Numbered from the stretch's first letter, positions 1-10,580 are shown. The stretch: 64,000 nucleotides of DNA from Sphingopyxis macrogoltabida (GCA_003241685.1 QFPJ01000012.1:12061-76060); one strand, 5' to 3'. The notes: generated from the sequence alone by a model not told the origin. Made by a program: numbers and translations.

Positions 1-478
1 GGGGCCACATCATCCTCTTGGGCCTCGATCTCGGCAGCCGGAAGGTCGGGAACAAACCCCGGAACGATACTGCCTTCGCCCCCGGAATCGCGTCCCTCAA
101 CATCGCCCGCCTCCTCGGCCCGCTGCCGTGGCTGAACCGAATTGATGGTCGGCGTCGCCACCGATGCCGTCCCGATACTGGCGACCGCCGCTGTGGTATC
201 CTTCCACATCGCCTCGATCTTGTCGGCGCTCAGATCATGGTTGAGGCTGATCTGACAAAGATAGAAAAAGGCAATATTGGCAAAGGCGGTTTGGCCGTCG
301 TGGCTGCCTGGGCGCAAATGCCGTCGTTGGTGCCGATTCCCGCCGAATAGTTCGAACCCCAAACAAACAGCCGGTCCCCGCCCGTACTGTCATAGGCGAT
401 GGCGCGGCTGTTCATATGCGCGCATCCGCCAAGCACGGTCGCCGCCGCCAGCGTCGAAAATAGAGCTGCCCTCATCAT
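1..478 (-). pseudogene. Frameshifted hypothetical lipoprotein, cut by window edge
   Basis: An exported lipoprotein of unknown function. The start ATG at 478 follows a purine-rich G run that serves as ribosome site. Residues 1-19 form a signal peptide ending in the lipobox VLGGC. The frame opened at 478 stops at 230. However, from about 288 downstream a neighbouring frame continues without a stop to position 1 and reads naturally (AFANIAFFYLCQ, then SADKIEAMWKD). One base is missing after GCC AAA; restoring it gives AKTAFANIAF. So the gene is either a recent one-base-deletion pseudogene or an assembly error. The C-terminus lies outside the window, and the last visible part is acidic and Pro/Ala/Glu-rich. 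No family recognised. Confidence 0.6.
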
Positions 479-656
479 ACCCCCCCCTTGTTTCCGCTTT
501 CGGGGCGATGAGAAACCCCCTGCAAAAAGTCGAGTCAATTCGCATCAGGATTGGATGGGTCGGCGCGGGGCTGACAGCAAATCCCCTTGCCCGCGCCTTC
601 GCGATCCTTACATGATGGCGCACAATTATTACCGGAACGATGAGGATCGCCTTGCC

Positions 657-2782
<2,126 letters not shown>

Positions 2783-2807
<25 letters not shown>

Positions 2808-3898
2808 GGCGTTGGCCCTGGATCGTCGCCGTCCTTCTTCTGGGGCTGGCGGCGGCGTTCCGACTCGTCCTGCCCGATGGCGCGGCGGCGCGCGTCGAAC
2901 GCCGGTCCGATTGCTATGCGCGGTCCGCGCAGCCGCCGGTCGAAACGCTCGCCGACGGCCGCAAGGCGGTGCGGCTGCGCGTCCTGCTGTGGAATGTCGA
3001 GGGTTTGCCGTGGCCGATCCGCAGCGGGCGCGACGCCCGGCTGCGGCAGATGGCCGACTGGATCGCCGCGCGGCGGACCGCGGGACATGGCCCCGACATC
3101 GTGATCCTGCACAAAGCCTTCGTTCCCGCCGCATCGGATGTCGTCGTCGCCGGGCGCTTCGGCTCCATCGTGCCGGGGCCCGCGCGCGATCAACAGCGCC
3201 GCCTGCCCGCCGCCCCGCCGCCGCCAGGCCACCCCGACGGGGCGCGCTGGTGGAAAGGCGAAGCCATCGGAAAATGGCTCGACGGCGGCCTGTATGTGGC
3301 GACCGACCTGCCCGTGCTGGCGGCCCGCAGCGAGGCATTCGCGGCCGATAGCTGCGCGGGTTATGATTGCCTGTCGAACAAGGGCGGGCTGGTGCTGCGG
3401 CTTGGCATAGCCGGCGCGCCCGAGCCGCTGACGCTGTTCAACACCCACCGCAATTCGCGCGAGCCTGCCGGGGTTGGCATCGCCCGCGCCGAAGCGTCGC
3501 ATGTCGTGCAAACGCGCGAGAATGATGCGCTGCTGACGGCGTTCGGCGCCCGCGACGGGGCGATGATCGCAGCGGGCGATTTCAACAATTACCGGGCGGG
3601 CGATCGTTCGGGCCTGTTTGCCGGCGATCCCCGATTCCGGCTCGCGGCCAAGGCGTCCGGCTTTCGCGCGCGCGCCGCGGCGATCACCGATGCCGCCGCA
3701 TGGTCCGATACCTATGATCTGGTCGGTTATCGCGCGTCGAGCGCCATGAAAATCGATCCGCTGGCCGTCGCAACGCTGTTCGACGGCGAAAATGGCCCTC
3801 GCCTTTCCGACCATCCGGCCCAATATGTCATCTTCCGGCTCAGCTGGCGCAATGATGCCCCCGCCGCGCCGATCGCCGTTCCGCCCTGCTCGCGTTAG
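2783..3898 (+). CDS. Endonuclease/exonuclease/phosphatase-fold protein
   Basis: 371-aa protein with one N-terminal membrane segment (about residues 11-31), so membrane anchored or exported. The body shows EEP superfamily (DNase I/sphingomyelinase-like) signatures: LLWNVEG near residue 70, an AAGDFNNY metal-binding motif near 265, and a final LSDHPAQYV motif near 350 with the Asp-His pair. These support a metal-dependent phosphodiesterase or phosphatase; the substrate cannot be told. An unusual feature is DIVILHKAF where many family members have a catalytic Glu (LQE), so the usual metal-binding Glu may be replaced. It overlaps the upstream peptidase by 25 nt and ends 7 nt before the next gene. 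Confidence 0.75.
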
Positions 3899-3905
3899 GA
3901 AATCC

Positions 3906-4412
3906 ATGTCCTTTGCCTTTGCCCCCACGACCACCGACGCCGCCGGCCGCTGGGCGGAAACCGCCGATGCGGCCGCCGCGCTCGTCGCCGGCGAACCCGA
4001 CGGCATCGCCAACATGGCCAATGTCGCGGCGCTGATCTGGCAGGCGATCCCCGATCTCAACTGGGCAGGCTTCTACCGCTTCGACGGCAACGAACTGGTG
4101 CTTGGCCCCTTCCAGGGCAAGGCGGCGTGCATCCGCATTCCGCTGGACAAGGGGGTATGCGGGGCCGCCGCCAGCAGCCGGGAAGCGCAGCGCGTCGAGG
4201 ATGTCCATGCCTTTCCCGGCCATATCGCGTGCGACGCCGACAGCCGCAGCGAACTGGTCGTGCCGGTGACCGCCGGTGATCGGCTGATCGGCGTGCTCGA
4301 CCTCGACAGCCCGCTGCCGGGACGTTTCACCGCCGATGACCAGACAGGCGCCGAACTGCTGATTGCGCGCATCGCAGACGCGTTCGGCGGCGCGGCCGCT
4401 GACCCAAAATGA
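3906..4412 (+). CDS. msrC: Free methionine-(R)-sulfoxide reductase (GAF domain)
   Basis: Cytoplasmic repair enzyme of the fRMsr family that reduces free L-methionine-(R)-sulfoxide using a disulfide relay; 168 aa, a single GAF domain. The family hallmark GPFQGKAACIRIP is at 67-79 and VEDVHAFPGHIACD at 97-110. Cys75, Cys85 and Cys109 have exactly the spacing (10 and 24) of the three redox cysteines of the E. coli enzyme, so it should be active. The AGGA ribosome site overlaps the stop of the preceding gene, so translation is probably coupled. Confidence is high because motif and cysteine spacing both match. Confidence 0.92.
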   Translation: MSFAFAPTTTDAAGRWAETADAAAALVAGEPDGIANMANVAALIWQAIPDLNWAGFYRFDGNELVLGPFQGKAACIRIPLDKGVCGAAASSREAQRVEDVHAFPGHIACDADSRSELVVPVTAGDRLIGVLDLDSPLPGRFTADDQTGAELLIARIADAFGGAAADPK

Positions 4413-4459
4413 AACGACAATCTCAGGGTTAACGGATTCGCGATCCGGGGTCGATTTTG

Positions 4460-4475
4460 CTAACAAGCTGTTAAC
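4460..4475 (+). promoter_or_regulatory. Candidate CtrA binding site
   Basis: CTAA, seven bases, TTAAC: one mismatch from the alphaproteobacterial CtrA consensus TTAA-N7-TTAAC. It lies about 45 bp before the start of the glycine-zipper gene. Another GTTAAC lies just upstream near 4429. Only a sequence match. Confidence 0.3.
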
Positions 4476-4520
4476 CAATCGCTTGGGCGCCGCCCGCGCG
4501 AGTGGAACAGGGAGTTTGGT

Positions 4521-5369
4521 ATGCGGACGATTTTGCTGTTGGGTCTTGCTGCGGGATCGCTGCTGCTGGCGGGTCATGCGGCGCACGCCCAGACCCCTGC
4601 CCCCCGGCTCGACTATGGCAATCCCAGCGCACCCGATACCCGCGTGTACACCGGCTATCCCGATCGCATCCCGGGCGAGGCCGACTATCGCCGCGTCGAA
4701 GGCGCCTATGACGCCGACGGCCGCTGGACCGGCACCTGGGACGGCACCTATGAAGCGCCCGACGGCCGCCGGTACGAGGGACGATACGAAGGATCGGTCG
4801 AGGGGCGTCCCGGCACGGGCTATCCGCCGCCGCCCTATCATGATCCGGCATACTCCGGCGGTTATGCGGGCGGATACGACCCGCATTACGACGCCGAAAT
4901 GCAGCGCCGCTGCGGCCGTGGGGGCGGCGCGGTGGGCGGTGCGGTTGTCGGCGGCGTCGTGGGGGGCATCGCCGGCAACGTCATTGCGGGGCGCGGCAAT
5001 CGCACCGAAGGCACGCTGATCGGCGGCGGACTGGGCGCCGTGGCGGGCGCGGCGATCGGCGACGCATCCGACAAGAAGCGCTGCGACGAATGGCTCGCGC
5101 GCCGCGGCGGCGGCGGTTATTATGCCGACGGCTATTATCGGGACGGCTATTACGGCCATCCCGGCGCGACCACCGTCTATCAACAGGGCGGCTATGGCTA
5201 TGGCTATTATTCGCCCGGCGTCGTGGTGACCACGGTCATCACCACGCCTGCCGTCACCGAAACGGTCGAAACGACCACCCGCACCTATTATGAAACGGTC
5301 CCGGTCAAGAAGCGCTATGTCGCCAAGCGCAAGGCCAAGCCGAAACCGAAGCCGCGCTGCGTCTGCTGA
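4521..5369 (+). CDS. Exported glycine-zipper protein, Tyr/Gly-rich
   Basis: 282-aa exported protein. Residues 1-24 are a signal peptide ending HAAHAQ. A repetitive aromatic/acidic region (around 60-130) carries YEGRYEG-like repeats. A glycine-zipper segment at about 133-185 (GGAVGGAVVGGVVGG and GGGLGAVAGAAIG) resembles the 2TM glycine-zipper domain of outer-membrane lipoproteins. A Tyr/Gly-rich stretch follows, then a Thr/Val-rich stretch, and a very basic tail (KRKAKPKPKPR) ending CVC. The ribosome site GGGAG is 7 nt before ATG. Envelope association is inferred; no enzymatic motif. Followed by a strong terminator, so it is probably monocistronic. Confidence 0.8.
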   Translation: MRTILLLGLAAGSLLLAGHAAHAQTPAPRLDYGNPSAPDTRVYTGYPDRIPGEADYRRVEGAYDADGRWTGTWDGTYEAPDGRRYEGRYEGSVEGRPGTGYPPPPYHDPAYSGGYAGGYDPHYDAEMQRRCGRGGGAVGGAVVGGVVGGIAGNVIAGRGNRTEGTLIGGGLGAVAGAAIGDASDKKRCDEWLARRGGGGYYADGYYRDGYYGHPGATTVYQQGGYGYGYYSPGVVVTTVITTPAVTETVETTTRTYYETVPVKKRYVAKRKAKPKPKPRCVC

Positions 5370-5400
5370 TTTACCGAACGGTCTGGTCACCATCGGTTCG

Positions 5401-5433
5401 AAGGCCCGCCATGGCAATCATGGCGGGCCTTTT
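5401..5433 (+). terminator. Rho-independent terminator after glycine-zipper gene
   Basis: Perfect 12-bp stem (AAGGCCCGCCAT at 5401-5412 and its complement at 5420-5431) with a 7-nt loop, followed by a short T tract. Confidence 0.85.
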
Positions 5434-5544
5434 CCATTCATCGCGGGCCGGCAACGGTTCAGCGGGCCGCAAGCTTACGGCCGCTATGGGTTCGGTGATG
5501 CGGGCCGGACAGGCCTGTGCCCGCCAGTTGGGAATCCATCATCC

Positions 5545-6087
5545 ATGCGAAAGCTGACCAGTTTCGCCGCCGTCGCGGCCGTCGTCGTCACCTCGCTCGG
5601 CATCGGCGCGGCGCCGGCCGAGGCGCGCAGCCGTTATGGCGGCTGGGGCCATTACCACCGCGACCGCATCGGCGCCGGAGAGGTGCTGGGCGGGCTGCTG
5701 ATCATCGGCACGATCGCCGCGATCGCCGACGCGGCCAGCCGCAACGCGCGGGACCGGCGCGACCGCGACGTCCGGCGCTATGATCCCCCCTACCCCGACC
5801 AGCGCTATCCCGACCGGCAGCCCGAACCGCGGTACGAACCGGAGCCCGACAATCGCGGCACCCAGCCCTATGGCAATGGCGAGGCCGAGGCGCGCGCCAG
5901 CGATGCCTGTAGCTGGGCCGTGGAAGGCGAGATGGGCGATGACGCCCGCGTCGAGCGTGTCGACACGCCGCAACCCAGCGACGGCGGCTGGTACGTCACC
6001 GGCACCGCCTCGACGATCGGCGGCGGCACGCGCAGCTTTGGCTGCACCTATCGCGGCGGCCGCGTCGTCGACGTCCGCTTCGGCTGA
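5545..6087 (+). CDS. Exported small Arg/Asp/Pro-rich protein, paralogue A
   Basis: 180-aa exported protein of unknown function. Signal peptide to about residue 28 (APAEARS), then DRIGAGEVLGGLLIIGTIAAIADA, a short hydrophobic/glycine segment, an Arg/Asp/Pro/Tyr-rich linker, and a C-terminal folded part with two cysteines (DACSWAVEG and FGCTYRGG) that ends GRVVDVRFG. The next gene shares the same plan and the same ending, so the two are tandem paralogues, a type common in sphingomonads. The ATG at 5545 directly precedes the leader; earlier in-frame ATGs would add a non-leader extension. A terminator follows it. Confidence 0.75.
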   Translation: MRKLTSFAAVAAVVVTSLGIGAAPAEARSRYGGWGHYHRDRIGAGEVLGGLLIIGTIAAIADAASRNARDRRDRDVRRYDPPYPDQRYPDRQPEPRYEPEPDNRGTQPYGNGEAEARASDACSWAVEGEMGDDARVERVDTPQPSDGGWYVTGTASTIGGGTRSFGCTYRGGRVVDVRFG

Positions 6088-6132
6088 CGTCGCCCGGCCT
6101 ACCCCGCCGGTGCCGGGGGTCATCCCCCAGAA

Positions 6133-6162
6133 GGCTTCGCCGAACGGCGGAGCCTCTTTCTG
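6133..6162 (+). terminator. Rho-independent terminator
   Basis: Stem 6133-6141 with 6146-6154 (GGCTTCGCC, loop GAAC, GGCGGAGCC; one G-U pair) followed by TCTTTCT. It separates the two tandem paralogues. Confidence 0.7.
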
Positions 6163-6292
6163 TCTGAACGCCAGCCGAACCGAGGCTGAACGGCAGATAA
6201 GCGGCGGGTTCAGCACCGCGACACGGCCGCATCGCTACACCCTTCCCATCGGGCCGCCACTATGTCGCCCATGCCAGAAGGAGTATCGAACC

Positions 6293-6811
6293 ATGGCCGT
6301 AAAGACTATGATCAGAGCCGCGATCGGCGCGGCCACCGCCGGCGCCATGGCGCTGACCGCGGTGCCCGCGACGGCGCGCGACCGCGACGACCGCGACGGC
6401 ATCGGGGCGGGCGAGATTATCGCCGGCGCCGTCGTCCTGGGTGGACTCGCCGCCATATTGTCGGCCGGCAACGACCGTTATGATCGCGGCGATTATCGCG
6501 ACCGTGGCCGTTATAACAGCGCGCGCTACGGCTATGGGTATGATTATAACCGTTATGGCAACAGCCGCAGCGCGGTGGGCCAGTGCGTGAATGCCGTCGA
6601 GCGCGGCACCAGCCGTTACGGCCGCACCGACGTGACCCAGGTGACGGGCATCGACCGCAAGCGCGACGGTTACAAGGTCAAGGGCCGCGTCGTCGTCACC
6701 GACGGCTGGCGGGGCCGCTATGGTCGGGGTGGCTCCTACGACAAGGGCAAATTCAGCTGCGACGTTCGTTACGGCCGTGTCGTCGACGTCAAATATTCGG
6801 GATTGCGTTAA
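6293..6811 (+). CDS. Exported small Arg/Tyr-rich protein, paralogue B
   Basis: 172-aa exported protein, paralogue of the gene 200 bp upstream. It has a signal peptide ending PATARDR, then GIGAGEIIAGAVVLGGLAAIL, a Tyr/Arg/Gly-rich linker, and a C-terminal part with Cys in VGQCVNAVE and FSCDVRYG, ending GRVVDVKYSGLR. The two conserved cysteines in each paralogue may form a disulfide. Ribosome site AAGGAG sits 9 nt before the ATG. It has its own terminators on both sides. Function unknown; a periplasmic or surface role is inferred only from the leader. Confidence 0.75.
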   Translation: MAVKTMIRAAIGAATAGAMALTAVPATARDRDDRDGIGAGEIIAGAVVLGGLAAILSAGNDRYDRGDYRDRGRYNSARYGYGYDYNRYGNSRSAVGQCVNAVERGTSRYGRTDVTQVTGIDRKRDGYKVKGRVVVTDGWRGRYGRGGSYDKGKFSCDVRYGRVVDVKYSGLR

Positions 6812-6862
6812 GGTCAAGCAACCCGGATCGGCGGATCGCGATTTCCTGACGTCCGCTGTCCT

Positions 6863-6898
6863 GCCCGCCGGTGCGCCGCATCGGCGGGCTTCTTTCTT
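6863..6898 (+). terminator. Rho-independent terminator
   Basis: Stem GCCCGCCG at 6863-6870 with CGGCGGGC at 6882-6889, then TTCTTTCTT. It ends transcription of paralogue B. Confidence 0.75.
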
Positions 6899-7021
6899 CG
6901 CCTGCCTGTCGGATAATGAGCGAACATATATAACGAAAATTTACTTTCGCCGATTATGGCCTGAACTGGGACCACAATGACCGTCTGGCGTGGGTGACAG
7001 GCGGATAGAATTGGGCCGCCC

Positions 7022-7465
7022 ATGCCGAATCCCGGGGCTCTCGATGCCTCAGACGCCACCCAGAAGCGCCAACCGCGGCAGTCGCGGCTGGTGAAGGCGG
7101 CGCTCGGCTGCGCGCGGCACGGACGATTCGACGTAACCCTGCGCAATATTTCGGAAACCGGCATCGGAGGCCAGGCGCCGCATGTCCTGAATCTCGGCGA
7201 GCGGCTGACCGTCTATCTGCCGGGGCATGAACCGATGATGGGCATCGTGCGGTGGGTCGTCGATCGGCGCTTCGGGATCGAAACCGAAGGCCGGATCGAA
7301 CCATCGCGGCTGCGCGCCGCCCATGCGGACCAGATCGTCGCCGCCGACAGCTCGATCGCCTTTCAGATCGTGCCGCCGCCCAAGGTCAATGTGTGGCGCC
7401 CCGGCCTGACGATCACGTCGAGCGCGCCCGAATATCGCTCCCGCAACCAGACGAAAGATAGCTAG
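7022..7465 (+). CDS. PilZ domain protein
   Basis: 147-aa cytoplasmic protein with one PilZ domain, the fold that binds cyclic di-GMP. The R-rich switch segment (RQPRQSRLVK, about 16-25) and the LRNISETGIGG motif (about 40-50, family pattern D/NxSxxG) are present in the right order, followed by the beta-barrel segments LTVYLPGH and GIVRWVV. The RxxxR element is imperfect, so ligand binding is likely but not certain. No strong Shine-Dalgarno lies before the ATG. It stands alone; no effector domain is attached. A second PilZ protein is at 38665-39048. Confidence 0.85.
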   Translation: MPNPGALDASDATQKRQPRQSRLVKAALGCARHGRFDVTLRNISETGIGGQAPHVLNLGERLTVYLPGHEPMMGIVRWVVDRRFGIETEGRIEPSRLRAAHADQIVAADSSIAFQIVPPPKVNVWRPGLTITSSAPEYRSRNQTKDS

Positions 7466-8138
7466 GGTGCCGCCCTGGCCCACCGCTGCATTTCTTCCCC
7501 GCAAGTGACAAACCATGCCGTCATTCGGTTGGCACGCCAGTGGTTATCACCCGCGGAGTGTCCCGAGCGCGCGTCCGATCGCCGACAGTCTCGACATAGT
7601 CGGCCCGTCCTGCGGGGCATCGACCGCCTTCTATCGAGGCGGAGCGTTGCCGCCAGAGGAAGGGCGACCGCCATCGTGATCCGACTTTATTAAGCGAGCC
7701 GGGCGACGGCAGATTTTGCGATGGCGCTTGTGTTAGAAGCGACCATGAAGGCTGGCCTTGGCACCGTGATCGGAGATGCCCGACGGTAGGATATTTGCCA
7801 AGGCTGAGCAGCTTCTCCTTCCCGTCATGGCGGTACGTCAGGCGCCAGAGCCTGAAGCCGCTCGGCTGCACGAGCAGATGCAGAACGCCGCCGTCCGACG
7901 GCTTGTAGGGGCGGGCATATTTGACCTCTAATTCCTTGAGCGGCATCGTTGGGGGTATTTGCTGTTTTGGGGACAGCCGAAAAATACCCCCAATCCACCC
8001 CCAATTCAAATCGACGTTGGTGGTTACAGCGGGTCGCAGCGGGACGCCGTCGGTTACTGCGGGACCGAAGATATATTTGATTTTATTGAAAAAATATCCA
8101 CCGGTGTCCAGAACAGGCCGTCAATAGAAATTCGACCT
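7466..8138. other. Gene-poor stretch holding a decayed integration site
   Basis: About 670 bp with no intact gene. It holds the N-terminal remnant of a tyrosine integrase (7760-7946) and sequence of lower GC between it and tRNA-Met. The rest shows no recognisable coding pattern. It reads as the scar of an old genomic island inserted next to the 3' end of the tRNA. Confidence 0.6.
7760..7946 (-). pseudogene. Remnant of P4-type tyrosine integrase (N-terminal arm domain)
   Basis: From the ATG at 7946 the first 55 or so residues match the N-terminal Arm DNA-binding domain (DUF4102 type) of P4-like integrases: MPLKELEVKYARPYKPSDGG, then LHLLVQPSG, LWRLTYR and KEKLLSLGKYPTV. After GKYPTV the similarity ends and the open frame runs on to 7521 with non-integrase sequence. 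The core-binding and catalytic domains are missing. It faces away from tRNA-Met, whose 3' end is 193 bp upstream, the usual arrangement for tRNA-integrated islands. The catalytic part is gone, so the element cannot move itself. Confidence 0.75.
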
Positions 8139-8215
8139 TGGTAGCGGAGGAGGGACTCGAACCCCCGACACGCGGATTATGATTCCGCTGCTCTAACCTG
8201 CTGAGCTACTCCGCC
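8139..8215 (-). tRNA. tRNA-Met (anticodon CAT), elongator
   Basis: 77-nt cloverleaf on the minus strand with CCA encoded. The acceptor pairs GGCGGAG with CTCCGCT (the terminal pair is G-U), the D arm reads GCTCAGCAGGTTAGAGC, the anticodon stem is GCGGA/TCCGC with loop ATCATAA, and the T arm contains GGTTCGAGTCC. Anticodon CAT with a paired first base and this D arm fits elongator Met rather than initiator or Ile2. It served as an attachment site for the integrase remnant downstream. Confidence 0.93.
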
Positions 8216-8275
8216 CCGAAAGGCCGCCCGTCGGGCGAGCAGCGCCTATAGGCAGGGTGCGGTCCGTGGTCAACA

Positions 8276-8818
8276 TCATCTGCGTGGCCCGCGGAAATTG
8301 CGTGCGAACGCCGCCTCCCAGGGACCGCCTCGATAATGATGGACCGCAAGACCGGTGATGGAAAGCGGCCAGCGACGGAAATCGGGTTCGAGAATCGCCA
8401 GCAGGGCGCGCGCCGCGGCTGGCGTGACCTTGTTCTGGACCGTCACATGGAGCCGCGGCGTCCCCCGGTCCTGCGCCGTCAGCATCCCGTGAAACCGGTC
8501 CGCGATGCGCGCGCGGATTGCGAGCAGATCTGGGCTTTCGATCCGGAAAGCGACGCCCTGGCCCAGCGAATAGGCCCCGCGCACCGTCGCCTCCGGCGGC
8601 GGCGCTTCGGCGGTGAGCGTGCGAACGAGCGTTTCCAGTTCGTCGCGGCCCGAGGGCGGCAGTTGATGAAACAGTGTGATGTGCGCGGGCACCAGCAGCC
8701 GGTCGGGCGGGAAGTGCGCGCGGCGGAGCGCATCGAAGCGATGCTGCGCCGTCGCGTCCATCGTCGCCGTGACGATCAGCGGAGCGCCGGCTGGCTCGCG
8801 GCGTTCGCCGTCGGTCAA
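8276..8818 (-). CDS. 2'-5' RNA ligase family (2H phosphoesterase)
   Basis: Cytoplasmic 2H phosphoesterase; family members open cyclic phosphates or act on 2'-5' linked nucleotides. The two hallmark tetrads are visible: HITL (in PAHITLFH) and HVTV (in RLHVTVQN). The start is uncertain. An ATG lies at 8761, but APLIVTATMD just before it looks like the conserved first strand of the family. I therefore place the start at the TTG at 8818, which overlaps the stop of the upstream hydrolase as TTGA, indicating coupled translation; the length is then 180 aa. Substrate unknown. Confidence 0.75.
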   Translation of the reverse strand: MTDGERREPAGAPLIVTATMDATAQHRFDALRRAHFPPDRLLVPAHITLFHQLPPSGRDELETLVRTLTAEAPPPEATVRGAYSLGQGVAFRIESPDLLAIRARIADRFHGMLTAQDRGTPRLHVTVQNKVTPAAARALLAILEPDFRRWPLSITGLAVHHYRGGPWEAAFARNFRGPRR

Positions 8819-9567
8819 CAGCGGGCCCAGAAGGCCTGAAGCACCGCCGCGACCGCCGCCGGACGCTCCGCAATGGCCCAATGCCCCGCGCCGTCGATCA
8901 CCGTCAGCGGGGTGCCTGTGCCGGCCGCGTAGCGTTCCGCCACCGCAAGCGGCACATAGGGATCGCCGGCGCCCCAGATCAGCGTGCCACGGCCGGGCAG
9001 CTTCGCAATGTCGAGCGCCCAGTCCTTTGCGAAGCTCAACCCCCGGGCCGAACGATAGAGTTTCAGGATCGCGCGGCGCTTGTCCTTGTTCTTCCATTGT
9101 TCGGCTTCTTCGCGCGCGATGGCCGCGGGCATGCCCTGCGCCGTCAGCCCCGCGGCCAGCTTTTCCGCCTTGCTGAGCGCCATGAAGATTTCGCCGAGGA
9201 CGGGCGTATTCCAGACCCGGGCAAGGCGATGCCCGCGATATTCGGGTTCGATCACGGCATTGGAGATCGCCCAGCTGCGGATCAGGTCGGGCCGCAGCAT
9301 CGCGGTGCGCTGCGCTATCAGGGCGCCCCAGTCGTGGCCGACGATGTCGACCGGGCCATGCGCCGCGAACAGGGCTTCGGCCTCCGCCACCGCCCAGTCG
9401 GCATAGGCGTCCTTGGTCGCGGAAAAGCCGCGCGGCAGCGGCGCCGTGAAGCCGGGAAGCGCGGGTATGGCGACCGGAGCGTCGCCAAGATCGAGCGCCG
9501 CGATCAGCGGCGCCCAGATCGCCGGGCTGTCGGGAACCCCGTGCAGGAAAAGCTTGGCCGTCGGCAT
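8815..9567 (-). CDS. Alpha/beta hydrolase, Asp-nucleophile type
   Basis: 250-aa alpha/beta hydrolase. The nucleophile elbow is GHDWG with Asp79, which places it with haloalkane dehalogenases and epoxide hydrolases rather than Ser esterases. The oxyanion-hole motif HGVPDSP is at 9-15, and the catalytic His is in DGAGHWA near residue 229. A second Asp lies in WGAGDPYVPL. Cap-domain helices occupy about 120-185. No signal peptide, so cytoplasmic. It sits between mltG and the 2H gene, overlapping the latter by 4 nt. The natural substrate cannot be named; epoxide or haloalkane hydrolysis is family inference. Confidence 0.82.
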   Translation of the reverse strand: MPTAKLFLHGVPDSPAIWAPLIAALDLGDAPVAIPALPGFTAPLPRGFSATKDAYADWAVAEAEALFAAHGPVDIVGHDWGALIAQRTAMLRPDLIRSWAISNAVIEPEYRGHRLARVWNTPVLGEIFMALSKAEKLAAGLTAQGMPAAIAREEAEQWKNKDKRRAILKLYRSARGLSFAKDWALDIAKLPGRGTLIWGAGDPYVPLAVAERYAAGTGTPLTVIDGAGHWAIAERPAAVAAVLQAFWARC

Positions 9568-9611
9568 GTCATGTTACTCCGCTTCAAACGGCCGCGGCGC
9601 CATGCCGCCGG

Positions 9612-10553
9612 CTATTCCATCTCTCCCCGCTCGCGGCGGAGCGCGTACCATTTCTGCACATTGGCATTATGTTCGGACAAGGTCCGCGCGAAGATATGGC
9701 TGCCGTCCCCCTTCGCGACGAAAAAGAGGTAATCATTGGCTTCGGGATCGAGCACGGCGGCGATCGACGCCTTGCCGGGATTGGCGATGGGCCCCTTGGG
9801 CAAGCCGGCCATGCTGTAGGTGTTGTAATCGTTTACCGCCTGAATCTCGGACCGCAGGATGCGGCGGCCGAGCGGCTTGCCCCGGGTAATCGGGTAGATG
9901 ATCGTCGGGTCGGCCTGAAGCTTCATGCCGACCGCAAGGCGGTTGGTGTAAACGCCGGCAACCGTCCGGCGCTCGGCCGCGACGGCGGTTTCCTTTTCGA
10001 CGATCGACGCAAGCGCCATCGCCTCGTTCCGGTTCTTGACCGCGGTGCGCGGCGTGCGCTTGGCCCAGAGGTCGGCGAAGGCGCGGTCCATGGCCGCCTG
10101 CATCCGCTTGACGACCGCGGCGCGGCTTTCGCCGGTCGTGAAGGCATAGGTGTCGGGCAGGATGCTGCCTTCGGCCGGAACCGGAATCTCGCCGGTCAGC
10201 CGCTCCTGCGCCATCAGCCGTTCCCAGACCATGATCGACGGCATGCCTTCGGGAATCATCACGAACCGCTGCACCGTCTTGCCCGATTGCAGCAATTTCA
10301 GGATGTCGCCCGCGTCCATCCCCTTTTCGACCTTATATTCGCCGGGCTTGATCGGCGCGTCGCCGCCGAAGAAGCGCGCGTGATTGCGGAAATCGGAAGC
10401 CGAAACGGCGCCGGCCTTTTCCAGTATCTCGCCGGCGCGGGCGATGCTCGCGCCGGGCGGGATCACGACTTCGGCGTCATGGGGCGCGCCGCCCGAGCAG
10501 GCGGCGAGCAGAAGCGCGAGGAGGGACGCCAGCAGCAGGCGTGTCATTGTCAT
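9612..10553 (-). CDS. mltG: Endolytic murein transglycosylase MltG (YceG-like), with lipobox
   Basis: Cleaves nascent peptidoglycan strands and ends their polymerisation. 313 aa. The YceG domain has catalytic Glu186 in ASIVEKET, plus MKLQADPTIIY and the AGLPKGPIANPG block near the C-terminus. The N-terminus is a hydrophobic leader ending LLAAC at Cys19, a good lipobox; most MltG proteins instead have a plain membrane anchor. The start codon choice is between 10553 and the next Met (10547); both keep the leader. It follows fabF in the same direction as in many Gram-negatives, with a 130-bp gap containing repeat sequence. Confidence 0.93.
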   Translation of the reverse strand: MTMTRLLLASLLALLLAACSGGAPHDAEVVIPPGASIARAGEILEKAGAVSASDFRNHARFFGGDAPIKPGEYKVEKGMDAGDILKLLQSGKTVQRFVMIPEGMPSIMVWERLMAQERLTGEIPVPAEGSILPDTYAFTTGESRAAVVKRMQAAMDRAFADLWAKRTPRTAVKNRNEAMALASIVEKETAVAAERRTVAGVYTNRLAVGMKLQADPTIIYPITRGKPLGRRILRSEIQAVNDYNTYSMAGLPKGPIANPGKASIAAVLDPEANDYLFFVAKGDGSHIFARTLSEHNANVQKWYALRRERGEME

Positions 10554-10580
10554 TGCGGCCAATCCCCAACCCGTTCGTTC

